In this document: positions 1 through 10,309 of the stretch, in pieces | Numbering within the stretch: position 1 is the first letter of the stretch | Layout: the number at the start of each line of letters is the position of its first letter | NCBI GenBank assembly: GCA_964017045.1 | Contig: OZ024801.1 | Location: forward strand, 34,397,257-34,461,256 | DNA length: 64,000 nt | From: Omphiscola glabra | Taxonomy: Eukaryota; Mollusca; Gastropoda; Lymnaeidae | Reading direction: 5' to 3' | The notes under the pieces: generated by a model | What the model was told of the DNA's origin: nothing | The model's database searches: none | What the model saw: only the letters and a program-made list of their open reading frames with translations | Program-made: the position numbers and the translations under genes

Positions 1-670
1 AAATGCTAGTATTATGAGGATTGAGATAAGCTTCACATTTTTTTTTCCTCATTCAAGTTAAAGACTTAAGAAGTTAAATGAATTTTTTTTTTTATAAATC
101 CAAGTTTTATGTTCATTTTTCAGTCATCAGTGTCATTTAAGGTTAATTTTATTATTACTGCTACTATTAAATTCTATTACTATTATGTTATGAATTAGCA
201 TAGCTAAAATCTCTCTTAGTCTCTAGTGGACTCTAGATTAAGAATTTAACTTTAAGTTTAAGATATCCCTATGTTTCTTTATAAAACTTTATTCAAATGT
301 ATAAAATATATTATAATATATATTATAATATATTATTATATCCTAATCCTATCTTTTTTGGATTGTATGCCTATATATTTGATTTAAATTCATATGTATA
401 CTCCAGTTGATTTAAATTTTACATGAAAAGTTAAGCCATCAGCAACTGATAGATACAGTTTCAAATTATTTTTTTTTTGGTTTAAAATATACCCTATTAC
501 TAATTAAACTTCATACATTTGCATGAGTTTATACTTGAAAAAATGTTCTAGACATTAATTTAAAAACTATTTTTCTCATATATTTTACAAATATATATGA
601 AGACAAAAAAAAAACTTTGTAATTATTGTTTATGTAAACTAGAATTAATTCTATATTTTTAATTTTATAG
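1..670. other. AT-rich intron upstream of first visible VSP exon
   Basis: Very AT-rich sequence with no coding frame I can support. It ends in a polypyrimidine-poor acceptor (ttttatag) directly before the exon at 671. That exon starts with two bases of a split codon, so this stretch is best read as the end of an intron whose 5' exon lies outside the window. Confidence 0.6.
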
Positions 671-986
671 GAGACGGAAAAGTTCAGTGGACTAGTAAAA
701 AGGGGCAAAGTCTCTCAGAATATCATTCATCAACTCCAACACTTGATGCACTAGTCGCTGGTATTGCAATGGCATCTTATGAACGATTTGATCAAAATTG
801 CCCACATACACTGCCGGGGGACACAACCAAAAGCTCTGAAGGACAAAATGGAGATGGAATCATCAAAGACAGTCATATTGAAATTGAGAACGATGGAAAA
901 GTAATGATTTTTGGTCTTGACAACAAAGAATCTGCATATATTTCAGATCCTGCAGGGGATCCATATGCCCCTAAAACTGGACTAGA
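671..986 (+). CDS. VSP: VSP exon: cytosolic N-terminal region
   Basis: Encodes residues 1-104 of the visible protein plus two bases of a split Glu codon. The segment is hydrophilic and acidic with no domain I recognise, which fits the poorly conserved cytosolic N-terminus of VSPs. A Met at 769 is inside the exon, and the frame is open from 673, so 769 is not favoured as the start. Confidence 0.8.
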
Positions 987-3900
987 GTAAGTATTTTAAA
1001 AGAAGGGAGCAAATATTTTGAAATATTAATTTTAAAAATAAAACCATAAACATTTAAAAAAAAATATATTTATTATTGTTAATAGCGTTCTTTAATTAAA
1101 AAGACTATTACTTTATTGTACAAGGCTCTTAATTATTTAACCATTTTCTCTCAATTTCATCACAGAAAGGCACAAGCTAATGTGCAACGAATTGTTGAAA
1201 ACTTTTACTTCCGAGCATTTACAGTCATTTTGATTCTCCTTGATTTCATCCTGGTCATTGTAGACCTGTCTCTGTATGATTGTGCAAGAAATGATGTAGC
1301 AGTTGAAATCATTTCCCATATCATCATATGTTACTTCATTGTTGAGATTGCTGCTCGTATTTTCATTCAAGGGTAAATTCTGTTTTGACTATTTATGTGA
1401 AAGATATGATACTAAAAAAATAAGATAGCATTGTTGCTTCTAACTCGCTTTTTGTAAGATAACTTGTTTTTAAAAAATGCTAAATGACATTATGGTATCT
1501 GTTTTATTAACTTATTTTAATACTTAAAAGTACTTGAAGTTCATTTTATGCATGTTTTCAATACAACTTGTGGATATATCTGGAGGAATCTGGGCACATG
1601 CCCTCTGTTAAGTAATTTCTACTACTAAATTTACGTATTAATATGCTAAGCAAATATCATCACACTTACATACAATGGCACTCTCTCACTCGCACACTTC
1701 TATTAATGTATATGACTACTTTCCTTCTATAATGATTATATCAACACAAGTGGTTCAGCCCACTAATATTAATATTTAATTACAAGTATAAAATTAAATG
1801 AGTACATAACATTACATAATATAAACAATAGAAATAACAGCTACATATACTTAATAATACTAATTACTAAATACTAGATTAAGACTGGCTGGTTAGCCCT
1901 GGAGGGTCTCTTGTACTCAGGTTGGGCTGACGTTCCTGTGGTCCCCAAATCAAACACACAGCAGTAGTAGTAGTATGGTTTGCCCTCTCGTACGGGTACT
2001 GGGGTACTGGGACGTAGTAGGCTTGGCACCCACGATCTGTTTTGCTTATGGGAGTCCAGGGTTATCTCCCTTAAGATCACTCTACTCAATTCCTTATATT
2101 ATTAGGGATGTCAATGCTAGTATAATAATCACAAACTGCCTGACTTCAACTGCAGTGTAATGAACCACTACAACTAGCCTGTACTAGACTGCTCTACACT
2201 AGACTACACCTACTAGACTGGACTACACTAGACTGCTCTACACGAGACTGCACCAGACTGGCTAGAATTTAAAATGGGAAATGCAACACATAACTAAAAC
2301 CTTTGAATCAGATCAGATAATTTACACATGGAATTATTTTATCTAAATCTATACTTATCTAAAACACATGAAAATTAAAGATAACAAACCTAGCCAATTA
2401 TGGGTGAACAAACTTCAGAAACAAAAAAATTAGCTAGCCAGTGCCAGGCTCTCTGCACAAATTACAGGTAAAAGAGAGTAGAACTGTTGGCTTGGGCCTT
2501 GCCTTATTTATATAGTATAGCCTATGCTTGGGGACGCTTCTCCATATGAGCGCTTTGTTTCATTTTGGTCAAGGTTACCAAGTTATTTCCATTGTTAAGT
2601 CCAGCCCTAATTGTACCATTTCTTTAGGGGTAGAAATGGAGAGATGGTGAGCCAGCGGGTCTCAAAGTGAGGACCAGCAGACCTCTCCAAAGCTCATAAT
2701 GTATCAAAAATATATAATAGGTATGGAGATGAAATTTTTGTAAAGCAGAAACTGAATATTTATAAAATAGGGTACCCACTATCATTGAGATGGTGCCCCC
2801 TTTCACCTTCTTCTAAGGACAGTACCATTGTAAAATACATAGGACAAAAAACCATAGGACAAAAAACCATACCATAATTTACAGACTATACTATAAGATG
2901 CTACAGAATATAAGTTGCACCTTAATTTTTAAGGAATTTTTTTTAAAAATAAAATTTTTACCATTTTTATATTAATTTCTGGTATAAGACACACCTGAAT
3001 TTTGGAGGCAATTTTTCAAAGAAAATAATGCATGTTGTAGTCTGTAAAATACGGTAAATAGCTTTTAGCTAAACTTAATATCTAAAAAATAATAATTGAT
3101 GGACTTGTCTGCTGATGAAGGCTCTAAGCTGAAACGTCCAAATCTTTTTTCCTGTCTATGAATTCATGTTTAGCATACCTTGTCCTTATATTTCACTTAA
3201 TATATAATATGGCAATGATGATACCATTAATCCTTACAAGGAAATCTCTAGACATGGTCCTTTCAGTGGCCATTGCTCTCATCCAGTGAATTTATAGGGA
3301 CATCTGACCATAGGTGAAAAGATTAAGGTGTGTAATGTCTTCATTTACAGGAAACGATTTTTCTTCAACGTCTTGGATGTTCTTGATTTCTCAGTAGTGC
3401 TTGTTTCTTTTATTGTTGATGTTGTTTTCATGGCATTATCATCATCTGCTGGCTGTGCAAGTGAGGGCAGAATGGCACAGTAAGTAAATTAGGCAGTAAT
3501 TAAAAAACAAAATCTTTTTAAAGAAGAGTTTTAATAAGGATGAAATGTAATGGCAATGGAGCTGTAAAACCCCGTTTCCTCAAAAACTTACACTTATTGC
3601 ATAACTAATAATATTATTTTTATTATTATAAGAAGTTTTTTATTGTGCAGTACCCCAACCTAGGGCTGGGATCTCCACACTGTACATACAATTTTACAAA
3701 ATAATCATACATTAATTAAATAAAACAAAACAAATGTGTATTCGCCCAACCATTCCATAACTTTTTAAATGTCAAGCCATGGACAGCACCCAGTAGTATC
3801 ATCTATCGGTCAGAGGGGGGAATCAGTCAGGATAGTAGAGTTTAAAGAGATGTGTTTTGAGTGCATAAAACTGTGGGTTATGCCATTAGTGCCTAGGTTT

Positions 3901-6900
3901 TGAGGCAAAGAATAAGTTTAAAAAGCTTCTTCTCTTATACAGTTTATCTTTATAATCAAACAATAAGATAACTTTAAACCAAAAACATTCATCATTTAAA
4001 AAACCAGTGGATGCTCTTGGTTTAAATTTATGTTGCTATGAACAAATGACTTGTGTGACATTTTGACAAATAATGAACAATGTGTAAGCCATATAAATAA
4101 CTAAAATATATGAGCTATATGCAGAAGGTACCATAAAATAAACTAGGAATCGAATTCGTATACTTATAATTAAATTGAAATATGTTCTTCTAGATTGGTG
4201 GTGATTGGCAGAGTCGTGCGTGCCATACGAGTTGTACGAATAGTTTACTTCATGGTTGTGCAGCACCGACAAGTGACAAGAGCGACACGGCAAATGGTGT
4301 CACAAAACAAAAGACGCTACCAGAGGGATGGATTTGATCTTGATCTTTGCTACATCACAGGTATTGTAAAGATCTTGTATAATACTGCAAAGTATTTGAT
4401 AACAGAGCATTTGAAATTTTAGCCACATTATTTTTATTACTATTCTATATAACATCAATTGTTTTTAGTAAAAATTATTATTGGGAGGCATGAAAATATC
4501 ATTCAGATTTAATTTGTTTATTATGCAATTAAATTGTTTTTAAAAGCTTTTACACTTTACCAAAACAAATGTGGCTTTTCATAATGAACAATTAGGCTAA
4601 TATTTCTTTTATACATTGATGTGTAATGTGCTTTACGCAGGCAAGAATATACTTGAATGGTCAATGGGTTGAATTGTGATATTCTTTATATATCTGCATT
4701 ATTTTAGTATTCTGTGGCATGGAATGCCATAGAAGGCACTGATTGATAATTATAGTAATCAGTGTCAATTTAAACTAATGGTAAGTCGTAATCTTTTTTA
4801 AAATTTATTTTAGAGAGAGTCATTGCTATGTCATTCCCCTCCAAAGGAATGATGGCCCTCTATCGTAACCCAGTAGCAGTAAGTTTAATTTTTTGTACCT
4901 CAATTCTCAGCTATCTCAAAATGTTTGTCAATAATTTTCCTGTTTACCAGATTATTGACTCAAACTATGAGTAAATAACAATAACTGTATTTCTTCTTTC
5001 TTGAGGGAAAAGGTTTAGTCCTGCAGATATAAAGACAAATCTTGTTTAAATTTCTGAGTAGCATATGACCAAAAGCACAGGACCGGGATGTGTGGAAAAT
5101 TCTTGTGGATGGCCTATGCCCCAGACCGGGTAAAAAGGCATAAGAAGAAGAAGATATGACCATAAAGAACAACATATATACTGGTTCTGAAGTCAAATTT
5201 TTAAAACAATATTTCTGGGGAATAAGTTTGGCTTCAAATATAAATACAACAAAGATATCGAAAGTAGATGGTGTGACCATGCACCCTACATATTGATAAG
5301 TAAACAATGAAAGTTGGTTACAACATACGTAAATACTTGCCTTTGCATCTTGTCTTAGATAATCTTGCATATCATATTGCTTACACTGGCTCATTGTTTT
5401 ATTGGGTTAGTTTTTGAGCATGTTTTGCACTTTTCCGGCTTTTTCCGTCTAAAACACGGGGGGTTGACTCATGATGGAACAGACCTTAGAACAAATTTCT
5501 ACAGTAATAGATAAATTATATTATTTCCTATATATTTGATTGGTACATAATAGGACAATATACAACAAGCCATGTAACCCCACAATACAAAAAATATTAA
5601 TTTCCAATGAAGCATTTATATTTTTTCAGCATCAAATTAATTAATTTTTTAAGTGGAATTCTGCACACAAATGTAAGCATTATTATTAAATGCATAGGAG
5701 ACAAATTTATAGATTTTATTTTTTCTGTTATATTCATGATTTGCATTTTTTTTTTTAATTTTAGGAAGTAGCACGTTTCTTCAACACGAAACATAAAGGA
5801 CATTATAGGATATACAATCTTTGTAGTAAGTGGATATAGTAATTACAGTCTTGCAATACTTTGTTTGCAGTTTCTGTTTATTACATTTTAAAGTTGTTTG
5901 TGATTAAAAAGGGATTGTTGCAAAAATATATTTTTTAATGTGTTGTTAGCTGCACCTCATCTAATACAAATATCAAAAGGTTTCAACCACCATTGATTTT
6001 GAGTTGAATTTTTGTAATGAATGTTCTTGTTTATCAAAACTTTTTTTAAATGTGTCATCTTCCAAGAAGACCAGAGCTTTTTAAACAAAAATATTTTGTC
6101 CAAGCATTGACTAATACCAGTATGACATGTTCATGTGTTTGAATAGGTGAGCGGGATTATAATGAGAATTTGTTTTTCAACAATGTGGAAAGAGTGTACA
6201 TAGATGATCACAATGTGCCAAAATTGAGGTAAAACACCTGACCATTAGGCCTGAGTCTTTTGAAACTTTCTTTTTTTATTTCATCTAATCCTTTTTGTTT
6301 TTTTTGTTCTTTAGTCATCCATATTCTTTATTATTAACTTTATTGATCCAAGCAATCCAAAGTTGTGTCTCAACAGAGTTTTAAAAAATGCTGCAATTAA
6401 AAATAAATACCTATTTAATTTAAAATTCGTGGAAAAATTTTATCCGTTTTATTTGTTTCAAATTTATATAAAAGAATCAAGAAACAAAGAATATTCTATT
6501 TTTAAAAAAGTATAAAAATATCTTCAATTTTCAATTCATGAGTATACATCAAACTCTCAAACCTTGGCCTATTAATTGTTAATTTATTGGTGCTAAAAAA
6601 AGATGTATTTAAAATTCTACTTTATTCTTTAAAACATTTCATGTGATTATATTAACACATTGAAATTTGACATCAGAGAAATGCTGGACTTCACTGCTAA
6701 TGCCAGAGAATGGATGGCCATGGACAAGCAAAATGTGATCGCCATTCACTGCAAGGGTGGGAAAGGACGCACAGGTACCTTAATATGCACATGGCTGATT
6801 GACTGTGGTTTGTTAGAGAGTGCACAGGTAAGAAGTTTAATAGTTTAAATTTGCTACCAACACAGCCATGATCACAATGAATTCTTTCACGATAAAAAAA

Positions 6901-9900
6901 TATTAATGTGGTAGAGGACTAAGAAATTAGGAAATGGAAACAAAATTTTAAATGTTCTGGTTTAAAATGTTTTCCAGCTTAACTGCATTAGTAATCTACT
7001 AAATTAACAATGTTTTAAATGTACTCAATGAATTTCAGACACTAGCTATGTCAATTTTTTTTAAATTATGTTTTTCTCATAAAAATTTGGAAATAACCTG
7101 AATTTAAATGCCCATATCTTATAGTAAGTACACAACTAGCCTCTAAGAAATTGTAAGAAATTAATTCAGTTGCCATGTGTTAACTTTATATGGTCTCTCT
7201 ATTTGATCTTAAAAAAACAAAAAACTAATGAATTTATTCAGGAAAGCTTGGAATACTTTGGTGACAGGAGAACAGATTTAAGCAAGGGAAGTACATTTCA
7301 AGGAGTTGAAACACCCAGCCAGGTACATAGTCCATTTTGTAATCTAGATCACTAGAAACATGAGCCTCTGTTGGACCAGCATTTGACTCACCATGGCTTG
7401 ACAAAAATAATACCTTTTGCCTTTATTGATTCTTAATTTTCAAATAGGAAAATGGCACTGGCTTTGCTCCCTTCTTCAAATTTGTTTTTTATGGTAAAGC
7501 CATGACCAGAATGAATACATTAATGGAGTGGTTACCCAATCTTTTTGACTTGAGGGGCCCTTTTTAGAATATGTTTTTGTGGGGGAGCCCCTTAGGTCTA
7601 CAATTTAACGGTGATAAGAAGTTTCTTGGGGCAGTCACGGAGCACCTGTGAAGTGCACACGGAAGCCTTAAGAGCTGGGTTGGGACCACTGCATAAATTT
7701 ATACTTCTTTACATCACTATTTAAAACTTTCTTAAGTAAATCATCAAATTTTCACAACAGAGCAGATATGTGGAATATTTTGAAAAACTGAAGAACGTCT
7801 ACAACAAACAGCTTCCACCTAAGAAAGTATTAAAACTTACGTCCATAAAAATTACAGGAATAAATAGTAAGTGATCATAAATTGATAGTTACCAAATAAT
7901 AATACACATATTCTCAGAAGAAGAGCAATTGATTTTATTTACATATATGTTCCAAACTAATGTCAGATTAGAACTGAAATAATAACAGCTTTCGGTAATA
8001 TGTACTATATTGTATATTAAATCATGGGTCCAATAAATATATATATTTATTTTTAAAATTGTATCTTTACAACACATAAACTTGTGTAGTCAAACAAATT
8101 TATCAAAGCCTTTTTCTTATGTTTGGAATAATCAGGTGTGGGTAATGGAGATGGCACTGACCTTTTTATGGAGCTGCGGCAGGATAGTCTTCTGATATTT
8201 GAGTGTAACTTAGGAACTCAAGTTAACTGTGAGGTAATGTTAGCACCCGTTTACATAGAGAAAAATTTAGTAAAGCTATTGCTGTCACTACTAGCTGCAG
8301 AAAATAATGCATTAAAATGATGTAAATTCAATTTGACAAAAATTCAAAATTTATAGAAAATAATTGGAAATTATTAAAAAAAGGTATTCAGTAGTAGGCA
8401 AAATTTGTTGTGCCACAAAAAAAATTTGTTAGTGTTGAAATTTTTTACAACCTGGCAACTAGCAGATGCTTAAAGATTTTGTCTTTAAATTCTTTTGTTA
8501 GCTGTAACTTAATTCAACATTAGCAGAAATCATTACTTTATGCTTATGCTGTATTTACAGCTAACCCTGGTTCTAAATCACATAGTAACTTACCATATAT
8601 TACATTTAAACATAAAACTGTTATCAATGTCACTATCAGTATGTAAATATAGATAACATAAGATTATGATTCAAGACATTTTATTCTATTTCTATCAATG
8701 TTTAAATGTTCTTGTCCTTACGTTCCCATCATATTTACCCTGTATTTATGTTCCTGTCTTTGTTATCCTGAATGTATGTTCCCATCTGGAATGTATGTTC
8801 CCATGTGTCTTATCCTGAATGTATGTTCCCATCTGTCTTATCCTGAATGTATGTTCCCATCTGTTTTATCCTGAATTTATTTTCCAGTCTTTCTTATCCT
8901 GAATCTATTTTCCATTCTTTCTTATCCTGAATCTGTGCTCCTTCTGAAATCTTAAATCAAGGATAATCTAGTGATTTAACAGTTTCATTCTCCTCTTCGG
9001 CAGGTACTCAAGTACACTGACAGTGACAGCATTGTCATTAACCTGAAGAATTGCCCCAACATTCACGGAGATATTAAAGTTATGTTCAAGACTCGCAATG
9101 TAAATTTATTTTTGTTTTAATTTATAAAAATGTTATCATTTTGCTATCCTATTTGCTATTTTTATTTTTAAAGAAATAGATCTTAATTGGAAATGTTGGG
9201 ATTTATTTTTTTGAATGTTTGACCACGTACTTATGAGCTGGAATTGGTCAAACTTATTCGGCCTTGACCCTAATATTCCAGAACATTTCTTTAAGATAAA
9301 AAAAAATTGTACATTACCAAATTTTAACTTTAACTTTGGGTGCTAGAGACTTTCACAGATAGCCACGAGACTTTCACAGATAGCCACATGGTTCTCAGCC
9401 AAAATAACCATTTTCTAATTTCACTAGATAAATTATGGGAATAAATTAATTTAAAGAGATAAGTTTCCCTTGTATACAAAACACAATATTCCAAGTGCTG
9501 AAATAATTTTTTTAAAATAATGTTTAATAAAAGTTTTATGATTTTGTCAACTTTTAATTCTGTTGTGTTCAGAAAAAGATTCCTATTGGATATGATAAGT
9601 GCCCTTTCTATTTCTGGTTCTACACTTCATTTATAGAAGACAATCAGTAAGTATATTTATGCATGTCCCTCTCTCAGTTTTATCGAAGTAGTTAGTGATT
9701 GCTTCATTTGTTTACTTCCCTTAAATAAATATTAAAGTTTTGGACAGACATTTTATTTACAAGACAAGTCTACGCTTTACTTTTATTGGTGGCTCCTCCT
9801 TGATGTTGATTTGGTCCCCTCCTCCCCACACCCCCAAAACTACCACCACTACCTATAACTTATTTTTTATCTTGACCAGCCGCTGATATATTTGCCGTAA

Positions 9901-10204
9901 AAATAATATTTCATTATTTACATTTTTCTGTTTACAGATTACTTGTTTTTCATAAGAAAGATTTACTTTTGGAATTAGATGTTAAAAAATAGGTATAAGT
10001 TAAGGTATAACTGTGAATCACTGCATATTAAAATAGAAAATATCCTTCAACAAATTCAGACATGTTTACACTGACATTAATCAATTCCACAGCCTGTACA
10101 TCCCAAGGGATGAGCTGGACAACCCTCACAAGTCCAAGACTCACAATGTTTTCCGAGAGAACTTCGGTGTGGAACTCAGTTTTGAAGCTGCAGATGACTC
10201 CTGA
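671..10204 (+). CDS. VSP: Voltage-sensor-containing phosphoinositide phosphatase (VSP/TPTE family), 5' end outside window
   Basis: Membrane voltage sensor coupled to a cytosolic PTEN-like lipid phosphatase that dephosphorylates phosphoinositides on depolarisation (family knowledge from Ci-VSP). Exons: 671-986, 1166-1372, 3351-3479, 4194-4360, 4814-4878, 5765-5825, 6147-6228, 6677-6827, 7242-7322, 7761-7866, 8136-8233, 9004-9099, 9573-9646, 10093-10204. All introns are GT-AG and all phases agree: 1745 exon bases give two bases of a split codon, 580 residues and TGA. Ci-VSP has 576 residues. Counting from the first full codon: S1 about 122-140, S2 151-172, S3 180-203, S4 arginines at 223, 226, 229 and 232, basic linker 242-262, phosphatase about 274-455 with [11 protein letters not shown] at 366-376, C2 about 456-580. 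The start codon is not in the window. Frame and motifs show no damage, so the gene looks functional. Paralogue assignment (TPTE or TPTE2) is not meaningful in an invertebrate. Confidence 0.95.
1166..1372 (+). CDS. VSP: VSP exon: transmembrane S1 and S2
   Basis: Acceptor cacag before 1166, donor GTAAAT at 1373. It carries S1 (about [20 protein letters not shown]), with Asp inside the helix as in voltage sensors, and S2 (about [19 protein letters not shown]), with the Glu and Arg usual for S2. Split codons at both ends agree with the neighbouring exons. Confidence 0.92.
2177..2263. repeat. Short degenerate tandem repeat in VSP intron 2
   Basis: Irregular copies of a word close to actagactgctctacac. 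Small and diverged. Confidence 0.6.
2871..3055. mobile_element. Degenerate MITE in VSP intron 2
   Basis: Ends are partial inverted repeats: atttacagactata at the left, tagtctgtaaaatacggt at the right. An internal block (cacctgaattttggaggcaa) is the exact reverse complement of a block in the element at 61184-61350, so both belong to one family. Confidence 0.7.
3080..3215 (+). mobile_element. Penelope-like element terminal fragment in VSP intron 2
   Basis: Closely matches the right terminal copy of the Penelope-like element near 12.8 kb: the same CTGATGAAGGCTCTAAGCTG block, then GAAACGTC, then a T-rich tail with ctgtctatgaattca and cttatatttca. Only the terminus is present, a solo or truncated insertion. 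Confidence 0.7.
3107..3143 (+). ncRNA. Hammerhead ribozyme core (Penelope type)
   Basis: CTGATGA at 3112-3118, a GGCT/AGCT helix II, and GAAACGTC at 3131-3138. The ACGT after GAA can form the short self-complementary helix III of dimeric hammerheads, with cleavage after the C at 3138. Helix I has a mismatch at its third pair, so activity is uncertain. Confidence 0.55.
3351..3479 (+). CDS. VSP: VSP exon: transmembrane S3
   Basis: Acceptor tttacag, donor GTAAGT at 3480. Encodes residues 175-216: the [12 protein letters not shown] entry into S3, a hydrophobic helix containing Asp, and a short S3-S4 loop with two Cys and small residues. Confidence 0.92.
3601..3875. repeat. SINE-like interspersed repeat (family S) in VSP intron 3
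   Basis: Starts with an ATT-rich run and shares long blocks with 41251-41455: ccaaccattccataac, aagccatggac, and gaatcagtcaggatagta followed by agtttaaaga. The TTA-rich end suggests a retroposon tail read in reverse. No RNA polymerase III boxes were confirmed. Confidence 0.6.
4194..4360 (+). CDS. VSP: VSP exon: S4 voltage sensor and phosphoinositide-binding linker
   Basis: Acceptor ttctag, donor GTATTG at 4361. S4 reads [14 protein letters not shown], four arginines every third residue. It is followed by the basic linker ([20 protein letters not shown]) and the conserved RDGFDLDL motif that couples sensor to phosphatase in this family. Confidence 0.95.
4814..4878 (+). CDS. VSP: VSP exon: start of phosphatase domain
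   Basis: Encodes [20 protein letters not shown] plus VA. The RVIAMSFPS and YRNP elements are the PTEN-like start of the phosphatase domain. Acceptor ttttag, donor GTAAGT. Confidence 0.92.
5085..5155 (+). mobile_element. Short LINE-like 3' tail with GAA repeats
   Basis: Ends in aaggcataagaagaagaag, like the (GAA)n tails of the LINE copies at 31.6 and 37.1 kb. Too short for family assignment. Confidence 0.4.
5765..5825 (+). CDS. VSP: VSP exon: phosphatase domain
   Basis: Encodes [20 protein letters not shown] and one base of a split Ser codon. [11 protein letters not shown] across the junction is the conserved PTEN-family strand. Acceptor tttag, donor GTAAGT. Confidence 0.92.
6147..6228 (+). 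CDS. VSP: VSP exon: phosphatase domain, general-acid loop region
   Basis: Encodes [20 protein letters not shown] then DHNVPKL. The D-D-H-N-V-P run corresponds to the PTEN-family loop holding the catalytic Asp. Donor GTAAAA. Confidence 0.92.
6677..6827 (+). CDS. VSP: VSP exon: phosphatase active site
   Basis: Holds the CX5R signature [11 protein letters not shown] at residues 366-376, with catalytic Cys 367 and Arg 373. The second variable position is Gly, as in Ci-VSP, where PTEN has Ala; in Ci-VSP this position affects substrate range (literature). Flanked by the [13 protein letters not shown] strand and the ICTWLID helix. Confidence 0.95.
7242..7322 (+). CDS. VSP: VSP exon: TI loop of the phosphatase
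   Basis: Encodes 27 residues beginning [12 protein letters not shown] and ending FQGVETPSQ, the conserved TI loop of PTEN/VSP enzymes. Both ends are phase 0. Confidence 0.93.
7526..7691. mobile_element. hAT-type MITE in VSP intron 9
   Basis: 166-bp element with imperfect terminal inverted repeats: gagtggttacccaat at the left, ttgggaccactg at the right. This is the CAGTGGTTCCCAAC style of Charlie-like hAT elements. The flanks cattaatg and cataaatt are compatible with an aged 8-bp target duplication (6 of 8). Confidence 0.6.
7761..7866 (+). CDS. VSP: VSP exon: end of phosphatase domain
   Basis: Encodes [20 protein letters not shown] and the strand leading to the C2 domain. The YVEYF and LPP elements align with the end of the PTEN-like phosphatase. 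Donor GTAAGT at 7867. Confidence 0.92.
8136..8233 (+). CDS. VSP: VSP exon: C2 domain, first strands
   Basis: Encodes about 33 residues including [19 protein letters not shown]. It has a beta-strand character and the position of the C2 domain start. The exon is less conserved than the catalytic ones but is confirmed by phase and splice sites. Confidence 0.85.
8722..8938 (+). repeat. Minisatellite in VSP intron 11
   Basis: Several diverging copies of a unit of about 26 bp containing tatcctgaatgtatgttccc. Intronic; does not touch an exon. Confidence 0.75.
9004..9099 (+). CDS. VSP: VSP exon: C2 domain, middle
   Basis: Thirty-two codons, phase 0 at both ends. It includes the [12 protein letters not shown] strand typical of the PTEN/VSP C2 domain. 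The acceptor is cttcggcag. Confidence 0.88.
9573..9646 (+). CDS. VSP: VSP exon: C2 domain
   Basis: Encodes [20 protein letters not shown] then IEDN. The [11 protein letters not shown] motif is a strong C2 hallmark of the VSP/TPTE family. Ends with two bases of a split His codon. Confidence 0.92.
10093..10204 (+). CDS. VSP: VSP terminal exon
   Basis: Encodes [15 protein letters not shown] and the C-terminal strand [15 protein letters not shown] before TGA at 10202-10204. The LYIP-x-x-ELDN motif is the conserved end of the family's C2 domain. Confidence 0.93.
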
Positions 10205-10303
10205 TGTGTTTCATCAAAAATAAGATTAATTTTCCCTCCCAGCTCGGCACTGCTGTGGAATACTAGGCACTAGTGGTTTAAAAAATTTAATTTTATCTAA
10301 CTA

Positions 10304-10309
10304 AATAAA
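10304..10309 (+). terminator. Candidate poly(A) signal of VSP
   Basis: AATAAA 100 bp after the stop codon. Further AATAAA-like words follow in this AT-rich flank, for example near 10395, so the true 3' end is not fixed by sequence alone. Confidence 0.45.

Noticed and set aside
2650..2690. cagcgggtctcaaagtgagg as a SPIN-like terminal repeat
   Set aside because: Only one end is visible; no inverted partner within a few hundred bases.
4960..5394. 144-codon minus-strand frame in a VSP intron
   Set aside because: Antisense to an intron, includes a LINE-like tail, and has no recognisable domain.
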